A DNA stretch of 64,000 nucleotides from Ulota crispa (taxonomy: Eukaryota; Streptophyta; Bryopsida; Orthotrichales; Orthotrichaceae). Where the stretch lies: positions 8,930,501 through 8,994,500 of the forward strand of contig OY987246.1 of NCBI GenBank assembly GCA_963920765.1, in the 5' to 3' direction. Positions 13,601 through 25,400 of this stretch are shown in pieces (within the stretch, counting starts at the first letter, position 1; every line of letters starts with the position of its first letter). The notes under the pieces were generated by a model. The model was not told the origin of the DNA. It made no database searches and saw nothing but the letters and a program-made list of their open reading frames with translations. A program made the translations under genes and the position numbers.

Positions 13601-14250
13601 TACGCTCTAATTAGACCAATCACAAAACAAAAAATGAAAAATATTGATATCCATGCCCCTTGCATTCCTAACCTTCAAGGTTACTCTCATTTTAAAATTT
13701 AGACAAGTCTAGCCTTTCCAAATCATCAAACACAAATATAAATTCACCATACAGACTTTGATTAGTCCAAATATGAAACAGAAGATAAAAATATCAAAAC
13801 CTTTGACCCTTGCAATCCCCACGACATATTAGGTCACTCTCATTTCAAAATATAGACAAGTCTGGCCCATCAAATTCACCAAATACGTATAAACATTCAC
13901 CATACACTTAGATTAGACCAATCACAAAATAAAAAAGGAAAAATATTGATACCTCTGACCCCTACAATCCCCACAACATTCGAGGTCACTCTCATTTCAA
14001 AATTTAGACAAGTCTAGCCCATCCAAATTATCAAACATGAATAAGAATTTGCCATACAGTTTGATTAGAACAAAAATGAAACAAAGAAAGAAAAAAACAA
14101 ACCCTCTGATCCTTCCCTCCCTTAGACATACCTAGTCCATCTCATTTTGAAATATAGACAAGTTTGGCAATCCAAATCACCAAATACGAATTAAAATTCA
14201 CCATACACTCTGATTAGCCTAAACATGAAACAAAAAATGACAATATGGCC
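7660..14250. repeat. ~150-bp tandem repeat array, about 43 degenerate copies
   Basis: A unit of about 150-154 bp recurs head to tail. Landmarks in each copy, in plus orientation, are a CCCTTCC(C/A)TTCCCC-like stretch, CATACC, TCCATCTCATTTC, AGACAAGTCTG, CCATCCAAATCACC, AAACACAAATAAAAATTCAC, CATACAACTCTGATTAGACC and AAAATGAAAC. The AGACAAGTCT landmark falls near 8570, 8720, 8872 and 9026, giving the period. Copies diverge by point changes and small indels, with longer blocks nearly duplicated (8760-8960 against 9525-9720), which suggests unequal exchange or segmental duplication within the array. The plus strand is strikingly poor in G. Minus-strand reading frames of 60-111 residues recur with the same motif (NFYLCL, then DGQTC, then MRWTRYV) because the period is close to a multiple of three. 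It sits inside the CACTA element. Confidence 0.9.
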
Positions 14251-16736
14251 CTAGAATTCTTTGCCTAAACCTAGGAGATCATGTGTCAATCTAATTTCAA
14301 GATTCTTTGCACTGCTGGCTAGACCATAAACCCTAACACAATTGTGAAAACTCCATACTCAAAATTCAAAATTCATGACTTGTACAAATTTGGAACCTAT
14401 CCACTTGGACCCAAGGTCACCGCCCTTGTTGCAGTCTCTTCAAAGCTCCCTCGGCGGGGTCACAGCCCTTTATGATTGGATACCACCTGCAATAATGGAG
14501 TAATTAAATGGGGGGTATTTAGATTCTTTAAGGTAAATTTTTTGTCCCTTTCTTTAGATAAAAAGCTGCTTTAGAGTATTTTAGGGTACCCTATGCTTAT
14601 TTCTAAATGGTTATATGACCTAATTTTTTAGACCCTATTTTTTTTACAAACACAAAAGTATCATAAAAAAAATATGTGTATACAATGGATTTATACAAGA
14701 CTTTGGCCCTTACAAGCATTTGAATTACAAAAAAACACCTTTGAAAGAGAAAATGCAACAAGGAACATGAAGCTAAAGCAAACAACTAATCAGTCCCACA
14801 TCATACACAATCTTATGCACACAACCAATTATAGTCTGTCAGTCCTCCACCACACATAAGCTTTAACAAACAACCAATAAGAGTACCTCATCAAATGTAA
14901 GCTAGATTCCCAAAAATAATAACATATATCTTGTGTTTCAAAATACAACGTTGCATTTAACACATGGACATTACAAAAAATTGGCTGAAAGAATTGCTCC
15001 CATATCTATCATTATGCAGCAATAGCACAAAAACTAGGAGATGAGTGAGGTTCATGAAACTAGCATGAACTACAACCGGCCGCAACATCTCCCACAACAA
15101 AAGACAAGTAAAGTGAAAAAAAAACAGTCTTTAGCTTTGACATGCACAATTTGCAAGTGTGAACCACAAGAATCTAGAGAACTATATGCAACCTAGGCTT
15201 GGTATGTGGAAAGATTGCAGCTTATTGTCTTCAAGTGCAGCCTACAGTCATCTCAAGTTTGCAAGCTGAGGTCTCAGAACGCACATGTGTGCCAACGATT
15301 GTCATGGAGAGGCTACTACATGCGCTAGTTCCAACCAAGAAGGGTCAAATACTCCTCAAACTGCAACAACACAAACTTGTCCTTTGCGATCCATTGGAGG
15401 TGCGGCATCATTAAGAAGTCTTCTTGCACCAACATCATTGCTGCCCACTCCATTGAGCCATCCACAAAGACCCAGTAGGACCTCCATGTGTCACGGACAT
15501 ACTCGACAATAGCCAACGGAACTCTAGTTGTGCGCTCTAGATCATTCTAGTCCTCTCAGGGATTTAGCTCTTGGGTTTGCAATAGAAGCTGTGGTAGCAC
15601 ACAATCTTGCAAAGGGTACTCTAAACTTTTGTCCATTAGTACAGACAACAAGAACAAAAACAAAAATAACACTAGAAACATGTAGTAGAAGAAAAATCTA
15701 GAACTGCAATGTGAGCAGCAACACTCTAAAGACCAACATGAGTAGTGGTATTGAAAGCAAGACCGGAGACATGCAAAAGAAGGTGACAATAGAAAGCAAA
15801 GTTTTTTGGGGGAGAGGAAAGTGACCTCAGCAACCACAATTAAAGACTCGGTAAACAAGAGCACGACAACAAACAACGGGTTAGAAGACAACAACAACAA
15901 AACACTATAGCGATCGAGTTAGGAGGGTCAAAAACCAAAAGCTGCAAACTACACCACGTCAAATACAGCAAAAGCCAATGAATTATAGAGGTCAACTTGT
16001 AGGCTACAGGTTACCTAGCTCACAAAGAAGACCTTGACAATGCAGCCACAATCCAAAGAAGTAGAAGAAAATCGCTAAGGAAGAGGACTACAGACTAAGA
16101 GAAGTTCGAAAATGCAAAAAACAAGTGGCAATGCAATCCAAGTGTGGCGGTGACTTGAATTCAAACTATAGCCTATCCCTCCCTTTTCCCCCTCACCTTT
16201 CCCACAGGTCCATGTAATTACATCTTGTCCCCAAGTAGGAACTGATGTAATCTTTAGATTTCCTTCATCAGTATACCATTTGCACACTTTAAAAAAATCC
16301 TAGTTTACGTCACTTTCACATTAGCACAAAGAACTTGAAGTGGACAAAAAATCTGATATTGCCAAGACTAAACGAGGTTCCTTTTTGGAACACAAGGGCA
16401 ACACAATGACTTACAATTATGGTCAGCATATGCACTCAATGAGAGGATAGAAATTTCAAAGATGTTAGTAACTAGCATGTCAATGCAGAATTATAATCAT
16501 GCACATTTTTTGACAAATTCATCTAAAGAATTTCCATCAATGTGATCTAGTTGGAATACATTCTTTTTTGTATCAAATGACATTGTGACCATGCAGATGA
16601 TGCTATTGATGTCTACCCATATGGAATTGGAGTGGTCATATTTGAATGTTAGAAATCTTGGAATTTTCCTAAATTAATTTAGGAATAGCATAAAACCAGA
16701 ACCCCCAGTACCTTGTTTTTTACCTTTATGTACATC
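14251..16736. other. interior CACTA DNA without a supported gene
   Basis: Mixed AT-rich sequence. A minus-strand frame at 15325-15516 (about 63 residues, with a YVRDTWRSYWVFVDGSMEW segment) looks more protein-like than its surroundings and could be an exon or remnant of a captured gene, but I cannot assign it. Frames at 15556-15900 and 16075-16287 are low-complexity or hydrophobic without family features. Nothing else is recognised. Confidence 0.4.
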
Positions 16737-19700
16737 TCAATTTTGGAGACCAATGGGCTGGTTGCAATTTCCCCATCTTGATCCTATTTTTCTTCTCATT
16801 TTTTGAACTCGTCCAACACACCATGTGCCACGATCAACTCCGTTAAGAACACAAGTGTTTTGTATATTTTTAGAGGGTCTTCCTCGAGCCTTCTTTGCTG
16901 TAGCTTTGACTGAAGACAATCTTGATGTTGTATCTTTCTGCACAAAGTACACTCCACAATCCATCCCTAACTCTAACAACATTGTTTCCGTAGAAGATGA
17001 TGCACAAATGTAGTCATCAAAGTTATTGAAGTAGATAGAGTTTTTTACCATAGTTAGTCTATCTTTTGAAAGAAAAGGATTAGCATTTAGTTGTGACACT
17101 AAAGTGGATTTGTATATGTTATGACCAACAAATTGAACAAATGGGATACCTTTTCTTTGGGAGCTGTGTTGGTAACCTGGGTCTCCTCCAAGTTTAGCAT
17201 GTCTGTAACAGCATCTGCTGTTTTGGCTTGCAACATAGCTAGAGTATCTAGCCCGTCATCGACAAAGTTTAATTCTTTTTCTCCTTTGATGCTCAAGCTG
17301 TTGTCCCTATCAATGCCATTTGCAATACAAGACTGCAAATCGTGTCTAAGGACCTCACCGTCGCCATCCTCTCTCCTCAATGGTGATGGTGTAGGGACAA
17401 AGGCAAATGAGTGAGGGTCATCTTTCTCTGCTAGCCACAAAGTTAGAAACCAACTTCTGCTATTGCATTCCATTGGAGGTGCCATGTTCAAAAAGGTGAG
17501 CAAAATCTTTGCTTCCTGAAGGCCCTCCTCTAAAGCACATATAACATCAGCATTAGTAGATATAGAATTGTAATTAGACAAATTGCAAGCATTCTTGTGG
17601 TCTAGGAGTGGGTGTAATTTGGACCAACTTTCTTCATTTTGTTATGCACCTTATCAAACCTGAGACTGGATTCTTTGTATTCATTTGCGGTTAAGCGGTT
17701 GAGAGTGTTGTCAGTGTTGACTAGTTGATGAAAATCATATGCTCTTTCATGCCCTTCCATTCCTCCAATTTTTAGAGAAGAAAATCTCACACGCATCACT
17801 TCTAGTCAAATGCAAGGGAACCGCCAAAGTAAGACACTTGTCTCTAAAATGGCAAATTAACAAGACTACAAAGTGGCACGACATTTGCACATCAATGATG
17901 CATTATTGGAATACAAAATTAATGGCAACACTAAGTTTTTTAGAATTGCTACCAACCGTGTGGTCCCCATATTGAAACCACAACTTCCAAATTCTGAAAA
18001 AGAAAGACACTTTAGATGCTAACACCACCCTAGACCTCAAATCTAACCTACAAGACAAAAAATACATCTATGTAATTAACACAAACCTCAAGGTACATCT
18101 CTATCTCTAGTGTGCGCTCTTGGTACACCTTGTTTGATGCTCTTAATGTTGCTAAGCAATGCCTAGTTTGCCTCTGACAAATTGTTTGAACTGATGCCCA
18201 ATTTTGCCGGTCCTTTCAGTTTGTATCCTCAAATTTGAGCCCATGCTGGTCACAACTAATTTTTTTATATACAAGGCCTAGATGAATTAGTGTAACCACA
18301 TGAGAACCCAATTGTGGTGTCCAAACAAGAGAATCCATAGGATTTATTAGTTTTTTCCCATTAAGGATCAAATCTTGGTCGTGTAAGCTTGTTGCATTTT
18401 GGTCAGAATCTAACTTTGCAGAAAACACCTAGCCCAGCCAATCTATCATGAGGCATTGCCCATCTGTACATTTGTAGTCACTGAGCATAAGCTGCTGCCT
18501 TCTAGAATCACCATCGCTAGCATGACCTATAATTGGACCTACCAAATCTTTGCAATGATTCCCCCCAAGTTCCTTAACTCTACTCCACTAATTTCTTACC
18601 CACTATGAGTCAAAAGAATTGCAAAAGCAATTAACACACAACACTAATCTTGGGAGCTTTTCATGAAAAGGGCTAACCATGATAACTTTTGCAAAACCTC
18701 CCACTTTGTTAGAATGAAAGGATTCAAGAATAGCATTGTACCCCACCTCTCCACTACCAACAATTGGTTTAAAATTAGATTCACAAACATGGTTTTCTCT
18801 TATACCACAAAATCCGGCAAGAGTGTCAAACTGCTCCTCATACAAAACCCTGGACTTCACCTTTGTCTCATCCTCCGCTAGTATGACTGGGACTGGACCA
18901 AGTATTCCATGTGCAGCCTTTGCATCTCTATATATTTAAGCAATACTCTCAAATATGTCTTTATGCTCACTTGGCACATGCTGAATTCCATTTTTATTTT
19001 CTCTTTTGATGGTGTTGTAGTTAGGACCAGCGTAAATTTAGTGCAAACACATCACACATCCTCTGACCTCCATAAACCTTCATGACTTGGGCTAGGGGTT
19101 TTGAGTTCTCTGAAAACCTAGAACCTTCCTTCCTGCGATTCAAGTTAGCTGCAACATCTTGCATGAAATCCCACAAAGCTGACCTACCTCCAAATGCCCT
19201 AATCCTATGCGCACTCAATATGTTCCCACAAAATTCATACAAGTTGTGTTTAGTGGAAGAAACAAGGGCAGACTCTTTTAGAGTTGGGCGCCTTACTTTC
19301 AATCGAGCAATTCTTACCTTTGTTGCCCAATGGTACAAGCGCTCACTTTTCAAATTTTTAGAAATTGCCCTCCTGTGATTAGTCAATTCAAATAAGGACA
19401 AATACCCAAGTCTCCTTCCACTTAGAGCACTTCTTGTCCCTCTTTTTTCAAGACACTTATCTTCTCTTATCACCCTCAGCATGAAGTCTGTTTGCGACGT
19501 AATTGAACAATACTTACTACAAGTTAGATTAGGCCACGGTTTGTTAGTAACAAAACCCTCAAACAACTACGGTGTCTAAATGTTCCGTGAATTTGCACCA
19601 TTTCACCATCCAACTCAACAATTTCACACAACCAAGGTTCGGCATACTAGCTAAGACTAGGCTTGATATCAAGAAGTAAACCTTGCACTTCATAAGAATT

Positions 19701-20979
19701 CCTACCATAAACAGCAAGCGGACCCCTAAAATCCCAGCACATCCACAACTTGCATTAGCTGTAATTCACGTCCAACAAAAGATTTATATGACTGTCATGT
19801 TTGAAGAATGCATGCAACAATTTCTGGCTAGATAGTGAGCTCTTTCTTGATGACTTTGTTGGTCTTCCTCGCTTGCCGGAAAGCAACCCACCTCCCTTAC
19901 CCTTTGTAGAGTCCAGCACCTTCTCTGCATGTTTTGTCACCGCAACATGGTTTATTAAGTTTGCTTCTAAGTTCTTTTTTGGAAGACAAAGGCTGTAGAT
20001 GTCGTTGCAGACCAAGCACTTTGTTTTCCACCAAAAACTCTTCAACTCATTAATGTTAGAATCTCCACCAAGCAATTGAAACATCTCCCGAGAAGCATCT
20101 AAAGAGTCATGTACAGCTTTCAATATGCTTATACCTTCATTCACTAACTGCGTATGATCCTCATTTGTGAGGATCACTGTTTTTTTTCCCTTTTGCTAGG
20201 AACTGCGGGTGATTGCACCAATCTACACCTTTCCGAGAGCACCAACTACAAATGTGTTGGTTGCTCATGATGTGACTTTTTCTAAAGTTAGAAAAAAGAT
20301 TTGAGATTCTCTCTTTTGTGTGTTGTCCATCAATTCCCCCAAAATCTTTTCTGCACTCCACACAAAACAAAATGACAATTGCTTTGCCATGCTGATCATA
20401 GGTTTTTAAGCCCCATTCATGATCTTCTAAAGATATTTCTTTCAATTGTTTTTGGAGTTTGTCACTTCCGCTCCTATGCAAGGCCATCACTTTTGCAGGC
20501 AACATTTGGGGCTGTAGCAGACTGTCCTCACTGGAAGCGCTAATCCTAGAGTACAAGGGTGGATTAGTTTCAATTTGTTTAGTGCCACTACTTTGGAGGG
20601 GAGGGAAATCAGGCACATCCGCATCCATGTCATTGCTCTGCAAGCTATCAGTGTAATGTTCTTCCCCGCCTGTACGTTGTCGTTTGCAGGGCAAATCTGC
20701 AAGGTCGTCGTCCGACGCTAGGATCATGAAGATAGACTTCTCAACATCATTTAATGATTTGAGTGTGATCTCAACTTGGCATAACACCTCTGGATCCCAG
20801 AACTGGTAAGCAAATTTCATGACTTGCTTCTCTTCTAAGGGAACCCTCACATCTACTAATGTGTCTCCCTCAATTCCCTTCATTATTCCAATGCACTTTG
20901 GAAAAGCTCCCTCATCAACCAAAGTGACAAGCTTAATCTTTTGTGTCCCCATTAAAAGCTTTGAAATTGAGACTAGCAA
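16737..20979 (-). pseudogene. large Cys/His-rich, AT-hook protein gene, decayed; function unknown
   Basis: Several same-strand reading frames (20979-20161, 20177-19755, 19566-19021, 18860-18603, 18428-18216, 17799-17602, 17581-17099, 17099-16737) appear to be pieces of one long coding sequence. Neighbouring pieces can be joined by single-base shifts, for example at the A8 run near 20180 (plus strand T8) and near 17640, and one TAA near 18919 interrupts the 19.0-18.9 kb part. Visible features: CVEC and CSWC pairs near the end of the first piece; a CLVC-x(23)-H-x(5)-H arrangement in the second, resembling a BED/C2H2-type zinc finger; AT-hook-like cores GKRGRPTK and ARGRPSK; and a conserved-looking stretch AAHGILGPVPVILAEDETKV with acidic residues. 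I do not recognise the family with confidence. The mix of zinc-binding motifs, AT-hooks and a long body would suit a DNA-binding or transposase-like protein. It is carried inside the CACTA element. Confidence 0.55.
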
Positions 20980-21917
20980 GAAAATAGCGTAAGAATTTAA
21001 CTCATAGCAAGTCCTTCAAACCACACTTACAAAGCAACCTTACATTATCCTAACCCATTCCTAAAAACTCAAATTATTCTCAACCACATGTATACTCACA
21101 AAACGGCAAACAACGAGCTTTGAAGCACTAAATTCTAAAATGCGGAAGAAGATATGAAAGGAAGAAATCTAGGCAAAGGACAATGGATAGCAAGTAAGCA
21201 AGTAAGCTTGAGCGGTGAATCTGAACTCTTATTGTTGAGAACTACAAAAAGAAGTGAACAATAACGCCGACGTCCACCACTGTCGTTGGCGGAAGAAAAA
21301 AAATCTAATCCTGAACTCAAACCCCACTAAGCTCAATCTCTTGCACTTGCAAGTTTGGCAATGAAGAAAATTTTGTAAGGAAGAAGAGAAGCTTCAATTG
21401 CACAGCACCCTTGCTGCCACTTTCAATGCGCTTAGATAATCCGGAGAGAGAAATATTGCAAACAAGAAAAAAACAATATCAAATCTTAGAATCCTAAATG
21501 CCAACAAGAGCAATGGGAAGCTTAACATAACAACGTGATAACCATAGTACTTTGGACAAATATCCAAGCTTAGAAAAACAGCCAGTCCCCAAGTGGGTCT
21601 AAGCGCATAATCTTTACTTAAGATACATTCCGAGTAACCCATAGTATTTTTAACAAACATCTGAGATCAAAGGATAACTACTTAGAGACACATAGAATGG
21701 AATCTTGTAAAACCTAACTGACCATAGTTTGCAACCAAACTCCTCCAAGTCTTCTAAAACAAGTAAGCAAAAATACTAGATAAGACACAAGAGAAACAAA
21801 AGATATTGCCATAGAGACCATCCCTTGGATTGGAGACAAAAGATGGAAAACATGTGAGTATGTTCATCTCCTTGAAAATGGGCCACTTATGCATGGTGGA
21901 CATTCTAATATCAAGTA
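20980..21917. other. region upstream of the decayed minus-strand gene
   Basis: This would hold the promoter and leader of the minus-strand gene at 16.7-21.0 kb. A small frame at 21135-21320 on the minus strand has no recognisable features. No clear TATA element or repeat boundary was identified. Confidence 0.35.
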
Positions 21918-22497
21918 TTCCCTCTGTCCCTCTAAAAATGTCCAAATTAGACATATTTTTTGTACTACTTAAAAGTTCCCTTTTATTGATTTCAAATGCT
22001 CAAAAAGCATGTCATGTTCAATGATCTCATGGGGGCAAGTTAAGCAATTAGGGAGCATTCATCTCCTAGCAAGCTTAGCCTTTGCTCATATGCGGTACCA
22101 TTGTTGCTACTAACTTTAATTCATCAATAATGAGGAGTTAGCAACATGCACAAGTATGGTACTTTTTGTATAGAATTTGGGTGCCCAAGCAGCAACACCA
22201 AAGCTAGAGATTTTGCATACATTTGGTAGATGGTATATTGATTCTTGAATGCATGTGTCACTAGCACAAAGACTAAAATAATGAGAAGCTATCAATATTC
22301 ACAAACTATGTACAAATATGGCACTTTTTGCATGACATTAGGGTGCTTAAATGGTGACATAAAAACTAGAGATTTTGCATACATTTGGTAGATGCTATAT
22401 TGATTTTAGAATGCATAAGTCACTAGCACAAAGATTAAAAACACAATTAATCTTTTGCAATGAAGCTTTTTGAACTTATATAGAGGGACAGAGAGAG
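21918..22497. mobile_element. Stowaway-like MITE (TA target duplication)
   Basis: The left end reads TTCCCTCTGTCCCTCTA after TA (21916-21917); the right end, reverse-complemented, reads CTCTCTCTGTCCCTCTATA and is followed by TA (22498-22499). The CTCCCTC(C/T)GTCCC-type terminus with a TA duplication is the signature of plant Stowaway elements (Tc1/mariner superfamily). The 580-bp interior holds near-duplicate segments (for example the ATTTTGCATACATTTGGTAG phrase near 22210 and 22372). No coding sequence. It is nested in the CACTA element. Confidence 0.75.
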
Positions 22498-25400
22498 TAT
22501 TATTGAAGATTTCCAAAAAACTTTCACATTTTGAATATGATGATGTATCTTTCTCCTCCAACCTTATAAATTACAATAGCTATGTGACAAGATCAGCTTA
22601 AGAGTTTTGAATAAGCACTTGGTACCTGACTCTGGCAACTGCGAGGGCCACACCGTGGACTCTTTGGTGAACCACAAGCATTCTGCATGACAACCACTAG
22701 AACAATTATGGAACAACAATAATCCAAATGTGCAGAGTTATTTAATTGAAAATTTGGGATAGTCGGTTTGGCTTCAGTATAATTTGCTCAACATTTGTAC
22801 ATGCCAAACAATCCTGCCAAAACATAAGCATCCTCTAATTTTCTCATGGCATAAACCAATATACTTTTATAAAGACATTCATAACATTGAGCAATGATGG
22901 CCATAGTGGAACAAACAACCAGACGCAACATCAAGAGCTTCATAAGTTCCAATAAAACTGTTAGTTGTACCCGGACATGCTCATTGAAGGATCACCAGCT
23001 CAATTTGTACTTAAACTTTGCAAATACTTTGAAGCAAAATTTACAACTTGTACTGTATTTGAAAAGATGCTAGGTTATTTTTTAATCCACATCCAAGCCT
23101 ACTTTGCATGCACATGAGACTTGCAGTCACTATAAAGATCTATAATGTTTGAATCATAAATTGGCTATAAATATATATAGTGCAACCTAATTTTTCTATT
23201 TGCTCATTAAACTTGGAAGCACTTATAATTGTCGGCGTTGCTTGGACTAAGAGACTGGATGAAACTCAAGATACCTTCTTGCATAGAACAATGATGTGAG
23301 ACAACAAATAAAATATTCTTTAAAGCAATGATTGACAGTTAATCGTCACTTGAGCATTGGAATATATACAACTTTAATGACATTCTTGCAAATTGCTATG
23401 CTGATATGTGATAAAGGAAAACAAGGAGTGAAAGTATCAAATGCCATCATCCCATGTAGGAGTTTCAAAATGAAGGACTGTTCTTTGTGCATCGAGTAAA
23501 TAGTAAAGATGATCATAATAATTCTATTTACGTTGAGAAAGTATTGCTGTGCAAATATGATTCAGGTTCTTGGTAATGAAGTCAAGCAATGTGACGAAGA
23601 GCCTTAGGACATTATCCTTAGCTCAGTCATGTCAATGATGTACTATCCTAGAAACTTGCATCTGTGGACATGCCCATTGCTTTCAAGATGCCCACAATTG
23701 TCTTTCATCTATACACTCTTCCGTGTGATTAGATACATTACAACAACAAGAACATCAATTCCTACTAATAAGATGAGAGCGCGTGAAATTGGTTGACATC
23801 AAGTATTTGGCAAAGGAAGGCAACAAGAACAACAATTAGAAAAGATCTGTCTAAAAGTTGACCATGAGATTCCTTATACTGCACTGTACACAGAGAAGCT
23901 GTGAATGAGGACCCACCCCATTTGATCAGTTTACAAGGGATTTGCTTGTGGAGATCATAGCAAATTGCTACCATCAAGGCATCCAAAAAAGTCAAGTGTA
24001 CACTACCCCTTTGTAAAAATGACGAGTATTGTTAAATCAAGGAATTGGATCAAAGTGATTCACTCTCTCACTTGGCATTGCTCAAGAAAAATGAACGCTC
24101 TAATTTACGTAATTAACTACCCGCCACACTCTCCATAGAAATCAAAAGAAGACAAGCCATCTTCCAGCAAGAACTTTGCATTCAATGGCTTCATGCACCA
24201 AAAGCCAAGCAATTCCAATGCACTCTAACTATAACACGAGCAAACCCTAAGAAATACTACAAAGAGGGCTGAGCGAGTACCTAGCCCATGGGAGAAAGAA
24301 TACCAAGTTGTAAGCAAGTTGATCAACCCACCCCCCTTGCAATCCGTGGTCTCTCGTCCAGTAGGTGCGCCTTTCTCACGCTTGGGCACGGCGCGTTTCT
24401 CCACAGCAGGGGCAAGGTAAGGTAGTCCTAGAGTTTTTTGGACCGGATCAGTCACAAGATTGGTCAAAGAACAGATGCTAAAGATGTGACAACCAAAAAC
24501 TTCAACACAGCAATGGCAAAATTATGTTGCTGCGGCAGTGCGGGCGTCCTAGCTTATGCTCTGAATGATGAGTGGCTGTCCGTGCGGCACCCAAGGAAGA
24601 GCAATGCAAGAAAGCCTTTGTTGTAAGGTGGAGGAGCAGCGAGACGAGAAAAAAGAAGAAGGGAGAAGAGCGATGCAAGAGAGCTACTCGCGATGGGGAA
24701 GAGTTTACAAACAAACTCTAACCTTACTTTGCCACTTGATGAACAAACCCTACATTGCAGCTTACAACATTCAATTCACGCTGGCAAGACCTTGAAATTT
24801 AGTGTTCCCATGCTCTTGCCTAGCTGTCCAAGTAATTCTGAACAAATTTCCCTCCATTCTTTTCAAAACTTGGACAGAGCGTACTTAATTTGTCATTCAA
24901 ACTTGTCAGACAATAATAATCAAACTCATCCTACTAAACAGTTTCTAAAGGATCCTATGTTTCCTACCCTATTTTTTTCTAAAATGAAGGCATTATTCAC
25001 CACCTTATCTTACATATAATGAAGTAATAGACATATTTTTGATGCTATGGTAGATTTAACAAAAATATAAAATTTACCTCTAATGAATAAAATTGACCCT
25101 ATTTTTTATCTCACATAGTTTACTAAAAATTGGAGATTGACCTCCTCAAGGAAGCCCCCAATCTACGTCAATTGTTGAGCATCCTTTGACGTCTAAGGAA
25201 ACATAGAGCCATGTGCAGCTAAACACCCTCGCGTCTTGTCAAACATCTAACTTGGAAATTCTGAAAGAGCGGGAGAAGTGAAAGTAGTACCTGCCATCAC
25301 TAGGCTCCATGGATACTTCTTGGGCAACCTCTTGGTCATTTGCCCTACCGTCAGACCTGTGCTTCATCGATTGAACCACCTCCCCTTTGAGCGGCTTTGC

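Noticed and set aside
7660-14250. Regularly spaced repeats reminiscent of a CRISPR array
   Set aside because: The whole ~150-bp unit is repeated, without short identical repeats separated by unique spacers, and the DNA is eukaryotic.
15556-15900. 114-codon hydrophobic minus-strand frame
   Set aside because: A Leu/Phe/Cys-rich translation of A-rich sequence with no family features, probably chance.
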